Positions 7,896 through 17,211 are shown, counted from the stretch's first letter. The stretch: 31,104 bases of DNA from Campylobacterales bacterium (GCA_025800305.1 JAOXRY010000039.1:1-31104); one strand, 5' to 3'. Notes: generated by a model from the sequence alone, not told the origin. A program made the numbers and translations.

Positions 7896-9500
7896 TTAGT
7901 TAACTGGAAGTGTTATTAAAAACACACAACCATCATCTGTATTTTTAGCTTTGATACTACCTTGATAATCTTTTTCTATGATTGACTTTACAAGGTATAG
8001 ACTCACACCAATTCCATGGTTCATAAACTTAGTAGTTACATATGGTTCAAAAAGCTTTGACTCTATTTTTGGATCTAACCCCTCTCCACTATCTTCTATG
8101 GAAAGAAAGATATTCTTTTCTTTTTTCTCTCCAGAAATTTTAATCCATTTTTCAGATGAATTTTTCTTTACAATAGAGTCGATTCCATTATTTAAAATAT
8201 GTGAGATAACCTGAACCATCTCATTTTCGTCTCCATCAATATTTAGATCTTTCGACAAACTATTTTTTAACTGGATTTTTTCTTCTTCAAATCTTGGTTC
8301 TAAAAGAGCTAAGGCAGTTTCTACTGAATTATTAATATCAAAAACACCTTTTTGACCTTTATCAAAACAAGAGCTAAAATGATCAATTGTTCCTCCTAAG
8401 GTAATGGTTGTTTTAGAAACATTTTCTGCTAGTTCTAAAATCTCTTCTTTACTGTTTTCAGACTCTATTTTTTCCTTGATTAATTCCATTAAAAGACTGA
8501 TATTGTTAAGAGGATTTCTCCAGTGATGGGAAATATTAACCAATAACTCACTAACAGAAGCCATTCTAATTTTTGAAGTTGAAATACTCATCAATCTTTC
8601 AACTTCATGTAAAATCAATCTTTTTGAAACCCACATTGCCATAATCTGTGCAACTACAATCATAACAATAACCATAAAAAGACTTTGGTAAAAAAGAGTA
8701 TTAATATCTGCAAAAAGTTTATTTTTATCAATATACACAATTATCTGCATCTCATGGACACTATCACCAAAAATCCATACCCCATCTTCTGTTTCTAAAA
8801 GTTTATTTTCTCTATTTTTTGGAATTTCTACATTTGAAGGAAGTTTTTTCCCCAACAGATCTTTTTCAGAAGGAATAGTTCCAATTACGTTTTTCTTCCC
8901 ATTGATAACATAGACTCTCATACTTGGATGAAGATTAATATCATAAGATTTTTTATTAAGCCATAAAAGACTCACTCCAGCCATCAAAACTGGATTTTCC
9001 AACTTTTTATGTTCTTTTACAGGATATCCAAAAGGTATAATTGCCAATCCATGATTTTCAGAAACTGCCCCTTGACCAACAGCAAAAGTTTTATTTTTTC
9101 TCACCTCATCAAAAACAGCCACTGCCATTTTTGAAACTTTTTTCATTCCTTTTTTAGCTGTACACAAAACCTTTCTATCACCATCAGAAAGGGCTATATT
9201 AGTAAAGAACTTGGTATTGGTTAATATACTTTTTAAAACATCGCTACACTGGTAATAATTATCACTTTGTACAGAAGGAATATGGGCTAAAATACTTAAC
9301 TCTCTTTCAACTGTTTCCAAAAGAACAGTGTGATGTCTATGCAGGGATTGAATAACTGTATTAGCGCTGTTGATAGACTGCTGTAAACTCTTCTGTCTTA
9401 CTTGAACAATCTCATATAAATTAAAAACAACAAAAGGGGAAATCACCACAAGAAAAATAATAAAAAGTTTTAGTTTGTAAGAATTAATTATTTCATTCAA
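7896..9500 (-). CDS. Membrane sensor histidine kinase with Cache-like periplasmic domain
   Basis: A 534-residue kinase with transmembrane helices at about 11-29 and 269-291, enclosing a periplasmic domain of some 235 residues. Its layout (long first helix, mixed alpha/beta, closing strand before helix 2) fits a double-Cache type ligand sensor. The catalytic part has the H-box NISHHWRNPLNNI (His325), N-box HILNNGIDSI (Asn438), DSGEG (470-474) and GIGVSLYLVKSII. The start is TTG at 9498-9500, two bases beyond the mutS7 stop, with AGAGGA inside mutS7 as a likely ribosome site; no other start precedes helix 1. No response regulator gene adjoins it. Cotranscription with mutS7 is implied by spacing, though no functional link is known. 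Confidence 0.9.
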   Translation of the reverse strand: MNEIINSYKLKLFIIFLVVISPFVVFNLYEIVQVRQKSLQQSINSANTVIQSLHRHHTVLLETVERELSILAHIPSVQSDNYYQCSDVLKSILTNTKFFTNIALSDGDRKVLCTAKKGMKKVSKMAVAVFDEVRKNKTFAVGQGAVSENHGLAIIPFGYPVKEHKKLENPVLMAGVSLLWLNKKSYDINLHPSMRVYVINGKKNVIGTIPSEKDLLGKKLPSNVEIPKNRENKLLETEDGVWIFGDSVHEMQIIVYIDKNKLFADINTLFYQSLFMVIVMIVVAQIMAMWVSKRLILHEVERLMSISTSKIRMASVSELLVNISHHWRNPLNNISLLMELIKEKIESENSKEEILELAENVSKTTITLGGTIDHFSSCFDKGQKGVFDINNSVETALALLEPRFEEEKIQLKNSLSKDLNIDGDENEMVQVISHILNNGIDSIVKKNSSEKWIKISGEKKEKNIFLSIEDSGEGLDPKIESKLFEPYVTTKFMNHGIGVSLYLVKSIIEKDYQGSIKAKNTDDGCVFLITLPVN

Positions 9501-9502
9501 AG

Positions 9503-12481
9503 TTAGCTATCCTCTTCCTCTTCACCACTATAGTGAAGCTCCAATCCTTTATCTGTCATCACAAATCCATTAACGTTTAACTTTCCACTATGGATACTAT
9601 TGTGATGCTCTTTACACAATGGAATAAGGTTATATCTATGGTTTTTAAAGATATGACCTTTAAAGCCCTTTTCGTCCATCTCTTGCTGTTCTACAATGTG
9701 ATGGGTATCAAGAGCTGGTCTTTCACATATTGCACATTTGGCAATATAGAGATCTTTATTGTATTTGCTCTTCTTCTTTTTTACTAACAATTCAACACTT
9801 TCATAATCTCCAGTTAGCTCTTTTCGAATATCTTCTGCATTTTTCAAGAACTCACTGTCCATATGAAGCGACTTGGCAAACTCTAAACCATACACCGTAC
9901 TTCCACTTCCCTCTTCTAGCTTTCTATTGAAAACCAATTTATCTGAGTCTTTATCGTAAAAAACTCCTAAGTGTAGATTAACAACATTTTTTAATTCTTG
10001 TACCTGTTTTATGTCATTTAATTGGTGTAAATGGGTAGCAAATACAAACATTGATCTTATACTTGCCAGTTTTAAAATGGCACTTGAAACAATAGAAACC
10101 CCAGAAAGTGTCTCTGTCCCGTGGCTAATCTCATCTCCTAAAACAAGACTTTTCTCACAAGCTCTATTGAAGATATTTTTAAGCTCCAACATCTCAACAG
10201 CAAAAGTTGAAAGCCCTTTTGCTAAATTATCCTTTGAAACAATTCTTGTAAAAACAGAACTAAACAAAGAAAATTTCATAGAGGTAGCAGGAACAAAAAG
10301 CCCAGCTTGTGCTAAAACCACACAGATCCCAATACTTTTCATTAAAGATGATTTACCACTGGAATTGATTCCATAAAGAAGGACACCAGAAGTTGGAACT
10401 CCTCCTGCTGTTTTTACCATTACATGGTTTTTAAAATCTTTATCGATATATTTTGTAGCTCCAAGGATAATATCATTGGGTACGTAGATCCCTCTTTCTT
10501 CTTGAATCTCAATAAGAGGGTGTCTTAGGTCTTGGACTTGTAAAAAGTTTTCATTATCTTCTGTTTCAATAATCTTTGGTCTTACAAAGTTGAATTTCAT
10601 AGAAGTTTTGATGTTTGAAACAGCAATATCAATATCTGCAATGAAAACTTTTAAATTATCAAGAAGCTGGGCAAACTCTTTTTCAAATTGGGCTAAGGCT
10701 TTAACAAAGTTCTCTTTCACAAGGTTTAAGATCTTTGTTTGATTGTTGATAATTCTTAGGGAGATCTTATCGATGATATCCGCTGTAATCTTCACATTGG
10801 AAGTTTGAACTTTGATATAAAAGTCACTGAAGAAATACTCTTTCCCTTCAATAACTACTCTCTCGTTTTTCAGCTTCTCAGCAATAAGCATATAACGATT
10901 TTTTGTAATCCCAATGTAGTGACCCTCTTTATCTAACTGGTTAATCGTTGCAAACTTAGAAGTTTTTGCATTGGAGATCTCACTAGAGATCATTGAGTCA
11001 ATTTTCGCTGTAATTTTCTCCAGCTCTTTGATAAAGCCTTCATTCTCTTTTACAATCTCATCTAGCTCTGGACAATTCCCCTCTTTGATAAAATTATTCT
11101 CAATTTGATTGATGTTACATGTGGCAGTAATATCAAGATTAAAAAGTTCATCTATCTTTTTAATGTACTCTTCTACAGAGCCATTATTGGCATCTTTAAC
11201 ATTTAACCCAATCTCTTCAAGATAGCCATTAATCTCTTTTATTCCCTCCAAAGAACTATAAAGATAATTCACCTCACAAGGATGAAGTTTTAATAAAGAA
11301 ATCCTTCTGGAAAGTCTCTCTAAATCGTAGATTTTTTTTAGGTTTTCATCAAGATATTTATAGTGATGTCTTAGCTGTAATTTTTCACTTAAATCATATC
11401 TTTTATTAATAGCATTTTTATCAAGAAGTGGACTTAAAAGTCTCTCTTTTAAAACCCTTCTTCCCATAGGAGTTGATGTATTATCAATCATCTTAAAGAC
11501 TGTAAAATCATCACTTTTTTCTCTTAGAATATCAAGCTGAGAGATAGCACTATTTCCAAGATACATAAATCTACTGTTGGAAATAAGAGTTGGAAGATCT
11601 AACTTTTGAACAATCTCTTTATCATGACCAATAATAAAATCAATTAAAATCGCTAAACTCTCGCTGACATTTGGAGTCCGCTCTAGATCTAAGTGCTCAA
11701 TTGGAGTAAGAAGAGATCTTACACGATAAACCTCTTTGAAAAGTTCATTTTGATAACTGATTTTCACTCTATCACAGTTAATAACAAAACTATAGTGATC
11801 TTCTATTTCAAGATATCTAAGAACCTCTTTTTGATTGATGTTTTTATCTGCAAAAGTAAGAACAACCTCTTTTGTGTGATAGGTTGTTAAAAGATTAAAA
11901 ACCTCATCAAGAGCCAAAGTTTTATCATCACTGCTACTATGAGCATCGTACATAAAAGTCTTTCCTGTACTAACATCAATAGCAGAATATCCAACATAAT
12001 ACTCTCCTTTGTGTTCATCTACTAAAAGGGAAGTGATGTAGTTATCACGGGAATCTTGGAGATAATCAAAGTTTGTTCCTGGACTTATAATCTTTGAGAT
12101 ATATCTTGAAACTTTGGGAGGAACGCCCTTTTGTTTTACAACAACGATTGTATATTTATCTTCTGCAATAAGCCTCGATAAATATCTTTCAAGACTTACA
12201 CTTGGCACTCCTGCCATCAAAGGATTGCTTACATTATTCTCTAAAATACTTTTATTTTTTCTTGTTAGCTGGATATTGAGAAGATCTGCAATCATCTTTG
12301 CTTTTCCTATCTTCATCTCATCATTATTAACCTCATAAACCTCAAAAAAAGTACCAATCTCCATCATCACAATGGTATCTTCCCCATACTTCTCTTCAAA
12401 GTGTTTCTGTAGGTCGAAATAGATCTCAGTTAATAATTTAGATTTATCTTCTAATAGTTGGTTCAAGTCGTTTGCTAACAT
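9503..12481 (-). CDS. MutS7-type DNA mismatch-binding ATPase with C-terminal HNH domain
   Basis: A 992-residue MutS homologue of the MutS7 branch known from Campylobacterota, some giant viruses and octocoral mitochondria. The mismatch-recognition domain I is present with the F-x-E motif (GTFFEVYE, Phe45/Glu47), followed by connector, lever and clamp regions. The ATPase has Walker A GINSSGKS (704-711) and Walker B SLVLGDE (778-784). The C terminus is a fused HNH endonuclease of about 50 residues: CAIC (916-919), THHIV (His927/928), YNLIPLCKEHH (Cys956, His959/960). The fused nuclease suggests recognition and incision in one protein, replacing a separate MutL-type endonuclease; that role is inferred. 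The start ATG is 12479-12481. It probably heads an operon with the downstream kinase. Confidence 0.95.
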   Translation of the reverse strand: MLANDLNQLLEDKSKLLTEIYFDLQKHFEEKYGEDTIVMMEIGTFFEVYEVNNDEMKIGKAKMIADLLNIQLTRKNKSILENNVSNPLMAGVPSVSLERYLSRLIAEDKYTIVVVKQKGVPPKVSRYISKIISPGTNFDYLQDSRDNYITSLLVDEHKGEYYVGYSAIDVSTGKTFMYDAHSSSDDKTLALDEVFNLLTTYHTKEVVLTFADKNINQKEVLRYLEIEDHYSFVINCDRVKISYQNELFKEVYRVRSLLTPIEHLDLERTPNVSESLAILIDFIIGHDKEIVQKLDLPTLISNSRFMYLGNSAISQLDILREKSDDFTVFKMIDNTSTPMGRRVLKERLLSPLLDKNAINKRYDLSEKLQLRHHYKYLDENLKKIYDLERLSRRISLLKLHPCEVNYLYSSLEGIKEINGYLEEIGLNVKDANNGSVEEYIKKIDELFNLDITATCNINQIENNFIKEGNCPELDEIVKENEGFIKELEKITAKIDSMISSEISNAKTSKFATINQLDKEGHYIGITKNRYMLIAEKLKNERVVIEGKEYFFSDFYIKVQTSNVKITADIIDKISLRIINNQTKILNLVKENFVKALAQFEKEFAQLLDNLKVFIADIDIAVSNIKTSMKFNFVRPKIIETEDNENFLQVQDLRHPLIEIQEERGIYVPNDIILGATKYIDKDFKNHVMVKTAGGVPTSGVLLYGINSSGKSSLMKSIGICVVLAQAGLFVPATSMKFSLFSSVFTRIVSKDNLAKGLSTFAVEMLELKNIFNRACEKSLVLGDEISHGTETLSGVSIVSSAILKLASIRSMFVFATHLHQLNDIKQVQELKNVVNLHLGVFYDKDSDKLVFNRKLEEGSGSTVYGLEFAKSLHMDSEFLKNAEDIRKELTGDYESVELLVKKKKSKYNKDLYIAKCAICERPALDTHHIVEQQEMDEKGFKGHIFKNHRYNLIPLCKEHHNSIHSGKLNVNGFVMTDKGLELHYSGEEEEDS

Positions 12482-12589
12482 GGTGTGATTTTAGCAAAAG
12501 AATGATTTTAAGAGCGTTTATTATTGCCATTAGTGGAATGCTGTCATAACTTTGTTGCTCTTAACAGTCCCATATTACAGTTGGAGGTC

Positions 12590-12610
12590 GAGGGTGGCTA
12601 GCCCTCTTTT
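12590..12610 (+). terminator. GAGGG/CCCTC hairpin followed by TTTT
   Basis: Plus-strand GAGGG and CCCTC pair around a seven-base loop and are followed by TTTT. No plus-strand gene ends here, so either it is incidental or it closes an unannotated plus-strand RNA starting near 12490. Confidence 0.25.
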
Positions 12611-12613
12611 AGA

Positions 12614-12670
12614 TTAATAGAGATCTGTTGTTACCAACAAGACCAAAATCAAAATGACCACCAATCGCAT
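12614..12670 (-). CDS. Possible 18-residue hydrophobic peptide
   Basis: Minus-strand ATG at 12668-12670 opens a frame reading MRLVVILILVLLVTTDLY and ends in TAA. It is almost wholly hydrophobic, like a single membrane helix. AAGGA lies in the loop of the 8-bp stem just upstream (12674-12693), 12 bases from the ATG. Short hydrophobic peptides under structured 5' regions occur as type I toxins (for example AapA in Helicobacter), but this sequence is not recognised and could arise by chance. Confidence 0.15.
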   Translation of the reverse strand: MRLVVILILVLLVTTDLY

Positions 12671-12673
12671 AAA

Positions 12674-12693
12674 CAACTAAAATCCTTTAGTTG
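12674..12693. repeat. Perfect inverted repeat, 8-bp arms
   Basis: CAACTAAA and TTTAGTTG flank a four-base loop. There is no T-run on either side, so it is not a standard terminator. On the minus strand the loop and flank contain AAGGA upstream of the small open frame at 12614-12670. Confidence 0.4.
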
Positions 12694-12698
12694 AGATC

Positions 12699-12773
12699 CT
12701 AGTCCCACACCAAACACCCACTCAAAAAAGCAAAAAAAAAGGCCAGAGCCAAAGCCCCAGCCTTTCTCAACAT
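12699..12773 (-). CDS. Possible 24-residue lipoprotein-like peptide
   Basis: A minus-strand frame from ATG 12771-12773 to TAG reads as a positively charged start (MLRK), a hydrophobic Ala/Leu/Phe run and then LSGC, a good lipobox, ending after four more residues. It therefore looks like a bare lipoprotein signal peptide. The frame coincides with the terminator at 12732-12765, whose T-run encodes the Phe residues, so the resemblance may be accidental. No ribosome site is evident. Confidence 0.2.
   Translation of the reverse strand: MLRKAGALALAFFFAFLSGCLVWD
12732..12765 (-). terminator. Strong rho-independent terminator downstream of res
   Basis: On the minus strand a 12-bp stem (AAAGGC, T-G wobble, GGGGC paired with GCTCT) closes a TTTG tetraloop, and the stem runs into a tract of nine T. 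It is by far the most stable hairpin in the window and lies about 130 bases beyond the res stop codon, so it should end the mod-res transcript. Confidence 0.8.
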
Positions 12774-12892
12774 AAACCCATTAGCCAAATGAGTTCGGAT
12801 TTTTGTTTATTCGATTAAAGAATTGTATCAAAAAAATATTTGGGAAGCAACTTTTTTGAAGATTGGGTTTTATTTGATACTTGACCCAGTAT

Positions 12893-15451
12893 TTATATCG
12901 CTCCTTGAACTTTTGTTTTAAAGTCATCTTTAAAAACCATTACAAACTCAGTATCTTCAGACAGCCCAGCCCAAACTTTTCCTATCTTCTCTTTCTCTTT
13001 TGTATCATTACTAGATCTTAAATGGTCACCTTTGTATTCTGCAACAATAGTTTTTCCATTAGTAAGCTGTATTACAAAGTCAGGATAGAACTTATCTGTA
13101 CTTGTCTGCAACCAAAAAGCATATTGAGGATTTCTTTCAATATTTCTTACCCAAAATTCTACTTCATCAAGAGAGTCAATGTATTTTGCAAATTCAAACT
13201 CTTCATCATTAAGCTTATCAACAACTTTGTAGTAATGCTTTTTAAAATAATCACCCCTATCATCAATTTTTGAAACAGGATACTCGTTGTCACTAAATGA
13301 AAAAACAGATTTGGAATCAACTTCCCAAACATCACTATCGTCCAATAAAGAGTGATATTTTTTTGTTATCAACTCTTTTTCTAAATTTCTAATTTTCTTT
13401 GCTATCGTTTCTGTAAGATAGTAAATATTAACCTTTAGATCTAAAGGGTCAAACCCTCTATCTTCAATCAAACTTTTTACAATACCATGGACAAATTTTT
13501 GAATTTTCTTACTACCGATAGATCTAAATTTCCCGTGACTAAACTTTGATAAAACCATTCTTGTAATATCAATATCATTGTACTTTACAGGAATGCCATT
13601 AAGATTTAGAAGATCCTTTTTAACCTCATCAACAAATTTAATATTAATCTTTCTATCACTTGTAATATCAATTACAGCCCCCTCTTTTTTAAAGGAGAGA
13701 TTAAATTCACTTTCTGATAAAGAAAAATGCTTTGCTATCTCCTCTTCTTGCCAATCTAGCTCTTCAAGTAAAACGCTACTATCAAAAAGTGTATTATTTC
13801 CATCTTGCTTTATAAGTAAATTGCTAAGTTGTATTTTCTTATTAAAATTCTTTATCTCTTTTTTCTCTTCAAAAAGTCCTTTTAGCTCTACAGGTTTATC
13901 TTGTTTTACAATACTTTCTAATTTGCTAAGAATTTTGGATTGTTTTTCTTTTGGGATCTCTTTTACAACAGTTAGTTTTTTCGCTTTTTCATCATATGTA
14001 AAAAACTCCTCTACCTCATCATCAATTTTTTCACTATCAAGTTCAATATCAATAGATGGTTTAGTCTCAAAAAGCCCTCCAAGTTCTTGCTCTTTGTAGA
14101 TAAGATTCCAGTTTGCTTCAAACTTTTCAAAACCATTTTCAACCAAACTATCTTTTAAACTTTTTGCAACATCATATGTATTTGTAGAGTTTACAAAAGC
14201 ATATGCACTATTAAGTTCACTGTTTGTTTTTGAAGTTGCATAAGGCTGTCTCAGTGCTCTTCCTAAAAACTGTTCAATCGCTGTAGAAGAATTTACATCT
14301 CCCATAATCGCCAAGATATAAACAAAAGGAGCATCCCATCCCTCTTTTAACTTATCAACAGTAATGACACACTTGATTTTGTTATCTTTTCTCATCAAAT
14401 CTACATTATTAAGATCTTCAATCCCACTTGTATGAACAGCTATCTCTTCTCTGTCAAAGCCGTAAGTTTTCATAAGCTCGTCCAAAACGACTTGATAAGT
14501 AATTGTCTTTTTATCTTTAAACTCTTTTTCTGCCTTAAAAAGAATAATTGGGTTAACAAACTGCCCTGACTCTCCCTCTTCTTTTCTTGAGATAGTCTCA
14601 AGCTCTTTTTGTTTACTTACAGCGTCTCTTATGGTCTCTTCCCAGTTCTTACTTGTCTCTAATACCACAGGAAGCTTTATCATATCCTCTGCTTTTAGCT
14701 GGGAGGCACTAACACTATAAATAATATTACTTGCATATTGATCATTTGCAAGATCGCGATTCATATTTGGTGTTGCTGTAAGCTCCAAAATAAAAGAGGG
14801 ATCTAAACTAACAAGAGATGACACCCTCATAGGAGTAGAAGCATTGTGTGCTTCATCCATTATAATTATTGGATGAGATTTTTTTATTGCTTTAAAAAGG
14901 CTTGGCTCATCTTTATCTCCAAGCATCTCACTATAAACACCATTCTCTTCATAAAACTTTCTACCATCTTTATTTTTTGTGCTAAATGATTGAATAGTTC
15001 CGATAATAATTGGTAGTTCTGTTGAGAGATCAAAGGATTGATGAAGAGCTTCTTGAACAGTATAAATTCTTACTGTTCTCTCATTAAAAGTTTCATCTAA
15101 AAATTTTTTATAAGGATGGGAGCTATCTTTTAAAGCTTTTGTCGTCTGTTCTACAATAGGATTAGTATGTGCCAACCAAAGAATAAGACCACTTTCAATA
15201 TTAAGCATATCTCTTGTGATTACAGGAATACTCCTTGTAGCTATAAGAGTTTTCCCTCCACCTGTTGGTATTCTAATACAAACATTGGGAGCACTTAGGC
15301 TCTCATTATCAATGTAGTCTAAACTATTTTGTCCATACTCTTTTTTTGTATCTATATAGCTTTGTCTCTTATCTCCACTTCTAGAATACTCTTTACAAAA
15401 GTGTTTAAGTGTCTCTAGTGCTAGTTTTTGATAATTCTTTAGTTCCATCAT
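12893..15451 (-). CDS. res: Type III restriction enzyme, Res subunit
   Basis: ATP-dependent helicase/nuclease subunit of a type III restriction-modification system. At 852 residues it is a little shorter than typical Res proteins. Superfamily 2 motifs are Walker A PTGGGKT (62-68), DEAH (MDEAHNA, 198-204), a TATPN block near 228 and motif VI FLGRALRQ. The C-terminal nuclease is a PD-(D/E)xK site: Asp791 in YPDF, then Glu805 and Lys807 in AEYKG. All catalytic residues are present, so it appears intact. The start at 15449-15451 overlaps the mod stop as ATGA (a second ATG follows directly), making translation coupled. Res needs Mod to recognise DNA and cuts about 25-27 bp from sites in head-to-head orientation. 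Confidence 0.95.
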   Translation of the reverse strand: MMELKNYQKLALETLKHFCKEYSRSGDKRQSYIDTKKEYGQNSLDYIDNESLSAPNVCIRIPTGGGKTLIATRSIPVITRDMLNIESGLILWLAHTNPIVEQTTKALKDSSHPYKKFLDETFNERTVRIYTVQEALHQSFDLSTELPIIIGTIQSFSTKNKDGRKFYEENGVYSEMLGDKDEPSLFKAIKKSHPIIIMDEAHNASTPMRVSSLVSLDPSFILELTATPNMNRDLANDQYASNIIYSVSASQLKAEDMIKLPVVLETSKNWEETIRDAVSKQKELETISRKEEGESGQFVNPIILFKAEKEFKDKKTITYQVVLDELMKTYGFDREEIAVHTSGIEDLNNVDLMRKDNKIKCVITVDKLKEGWDAPFVYILAIMGDVNSSTAIEQFLGRALRQPYATSKTNSELNSAYAFVNSTNTYDVAKSLKDSLVENGFEKFEANWNLIYKEQELGGLFETKPSIDIELDSEKIDDEVEEFFTYDEKAKKLTVVKEIPKEKQSKILSKLESIVKQDKPVELKGLFEEKKEIKNFNKKIQLSNLLIKQDGNNTLFDSSVLLEELDWQEEEIAKHFSLSESEFNLSFKKEGAVIDITSDRKINIKFVDEVKKDLLNLNGIPVKYNDIDITRMVLSKFSHGKFRSIGSKKIQKFVHGIVKSLIEDRGFDPLDLKVNIYYLTETIAKKIRNLEKELITKKYHSLLDDSDVWEVDSKSVFSFSDNEYPVSKIDDRGDYFKKHYYKVVDKLNDEEFEFAKYIDSLDEVEFWVRNIERNPQYAFWLQTSTDKFYPDFVIQLTNGKTIVAEYKGDHLRSSNDTKEKEKIGKVWAGLSEDTEFVMVFKDDFKTKVQGAI

Positions 15452-17163
15452 CTCTCCCTGATTTCAAAAGGAAGTTTTTTAACAAGGATATTGTTTCTCT
15501 TTAGTAGGTTATCCGACACACTACAAACATCAGCATAAACAATAAAAGAACTATACTCCTCTTTGATAAGTTTTTTCATCTGTGTAGTTGTGAATTTTTT
15601 GTTTTCTGGAAAGAGATAAAGAGCTGTAGATCTTAAACTTCCAACATAAGATCTCTCTTCATCAATAGAAGAGGTAGTAAGTGCCTCTCCAAATTCCGTA
15701 AAATAGAGATGTTTAGCAAGAGTAGAGAATGTTATCTCCTCATTTAAAAGTCCAAACTCATCAAGGAGTGGATCTCCCAACTCACAATACTGGAAGCCTC
15801 CGCCAATTCCCTCTTTAAACTCTTTGACATCTTTTTCGCCAATAACTGTTAAGGTGTTATCTTTAAAAGGCTTAGTTATCTTGTCGTATTTATCTTCATT
15901 CTCTCCGATTATCTCTTCAACCTCTTTGGAGATCTTCTCCATTGTTGCAGGTTTTAAGATCTGTGTAGCTGTTAATTTCTTACTATAAAGCTCTGTCTTT
16001 TCATTGCCTGTATATGAGTAACCATTTACAGCATTTGCTATTCTTGTTTTCGTTATTTCTTCGGCATACTCTTCCATTTCGATACATATAAAATTTCTAT
16101 TTCCATCATCCTCATTATTCAATGCTAAAACAGAATGTGCTGTTGTACCACTACCAGCAAATGAATCCATAACAATAGCATTCTTATTAGTAGCAATTTT
16201 CAGTATTTTTTTAATTAATGGAATAGGTTTTGGAGTATCAAAAAGAGAAGAGTTCTTTCCAAATATTTTTTTTAATTCATCCTTGGCATTGGCATTGTTC
16301 GAAGAATCCAACCAAATTGTTTCTGGGACACTCCCCTCATTCTCGTATAGAAAAAGCTTTCTGTATAGCTTATCACCAACACGAACCAGTCTTTTTTCAT
16401 CTTCAAGTCTTCTCATTGAATCTTTATTGACAAGCCATAATCTTTCTTCCAAAAAATATCCATCCTCTAAAGTATATGAAAACCTTGATCCCCCTTGCTG
16501 TCTTGCCCATAGACCAAGAAGTCTATAATCTCCCCTTTCATCATCATCCGGATTCTTGTATGCTTTTAAAGTTGAAGCATCTATTTCAAGTTTATTGACT
16601 TTAAAATGATTAATATTTTTTGCGTAAACTAAAATATGTTCGTGTGTAGTGCTAAAATATTTAGCTGAATTGTCTTTACCTCTTTTTTTATGCCAAACTA
16701 TTTGTTCAATGAAATTATTCGCTCCAAATATTTCATCCATAATAAGCCTAAGTTTTGCAACTTCAGCATCATCAATTGATATAAATATAGAGCCATCCTC
16801 CTTAAGAAACTGTTGCAACAATTTAAGCCTTGGATACATCATACAAAGCCATTTATCGCTTCTACTTAAATCATTAGCATCTATGTTTTTATCAAGCCAT
16901 TTTTTGATTATTGGAGCATCTACATTATCGTTATATACCCAAGAGGTGTTTCCTGTGTTGTATGGAGGATCTATATAGATCATCTTGACTTTCCCAGCGT
17001 AATAAGGAAGGAGAGATTTTAAAGCTAGAAGATTATCTCCTTTAACTATGAGGTTTCCACTGTTTGGATCTCCTATACTCTCTTTGCACTCAATAACTCT
17101 ATATTCTACTTCGTTGTGATGGTTTTTTATCTGATCTTTACCGATCCAGTTTAATGTTGGCAA
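15448..17163 (-). CDS. mod: Type III adenine-N6 DNA methyltransferase, Mod subunit
   Basis: Methylation and specificity subunit, 571 residues. The protein begins PTLNWIGKDQIKNHH, the usual opening of Mod proteins, which fixes the start at the TTG 17161-17163. The catalytic motif DPPYN (65-69) precedes the AdoMet motif FAGSGTT (335-341), the order of beta-class methyltransferases. The segment between them (about 150-320) is the target recognition domain that sets site specificity. No simple-sequence repeat, the cause of phase variation in many mod genes, is visible in or before it. A weak AGAAG precedes the start. Upstream is a shared control region with palindromes and a divergent helix-turn-helix gene. 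Confidence 0.95.
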   Translation of the reverse strand: MPTLNWIGKDQIKNHHNEVEYRVIECKESIGDPNSGNLIVKGDNLLALKSLLPYYAGKVKMIYIDPPYNTGNTSWVYNDNVDAPIIKKWLDKNIDANDLSRSDKWLCMMYPRLKLLQQFLKEDGSIFISIDDAEVAKLRLIMDEIFGANNFIEQIVWHKKRGKDNSAKYFSTTHEHILVYAKNINHFKVNKLEIDASTLKAYKNPDDDERGDYRLLGLWARQQGGSRFSYTLEDGYFLEERLWLVNKDSMRRLEDEKRLVRVGDKLYRKLFLYENEGSVPETIWLDSSNNANAKDELKKIFGKNSSLFDTPKPIPLIKKILKIATNKNAIVMDSFAGSGTTAHSVLALNNEDDGNRNFICIEMEEYAEEITKTRIANAVNGYSYTGNEKTELYSKKLTATQILKPATMEKISKEVEEIIGENEDKYDKITKPFKDNTLTVIGEKDVKEFKEGIGGGFQYCELGDPLLDEFGLLNEEITFSTLAKHLYFTEFGEALTTSSIDEERSYVGSLRSTALYLFPENKKFTTTQMKKLIKEEYSSFIVYADVCSVSDNLLKRNNILVKKLPFEIRER

Positions 17164-17185
17164 TGTACTTCTTTTTAAAAAATTA

Positions 17186-17198
17186 GGAATATATTTCC
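17186..17198. promoter_or_regulatory. Operator-like palindrome 1 (mod side)
   Basis: GGAATATATTTCC has 4-bp arms GGAA/TTCC and is followed by GAA. It lies just downstream of the mod -10 (minus strand, 17212-17217), covering the expected start of the mod transcript. The same element recurs at 17248-17260. AATTAGGAA at its left edge (17181-17189) also pairs perfectly with TTCCTAATT at 17227-17235. Confidence 0.6.
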
Positions 17199-17211
17199 GA
17201 AATTAAAAAAG

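Larger units (their letters stand above)
12482..12892. other. Gene-free, hairpin-rich spacer between mutS7 and res
   Basis: No ordinary gene fits these 411 bases. They are visibly richer in G+C and in inverted repeats than the rest of the window. On the minus strand, in order, they hold a possible -10 (GATACAAT, about 12825-12832), a strong terminator (12732-12765), a perfect 8-bp stem (12674-12693), a TTGTT/AACAA stem near 12630 and a GAGGG/CCCTC hairpin (12590-12606). Two tiny open frames overlap these elements. The mutS7 promoter must lie in the right-to-left part nearest 12482, but no clear box was identified. A small structured RNA is possible. Confidence 0.5.

Noticed and set aside
13578..14099. 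Plus-strand 173-codon open frame
   Set aside because: It lies wholly inside res on the other strand; its Ser/Phe-rich composition is the mirror of Lys/Glu-rich coding sequence.
15448..17163. Phase-variable mod gene
   Set aside because: No homopolymer or short tandem repeat tract of the kind that slips was seen in the gene or its promoter.
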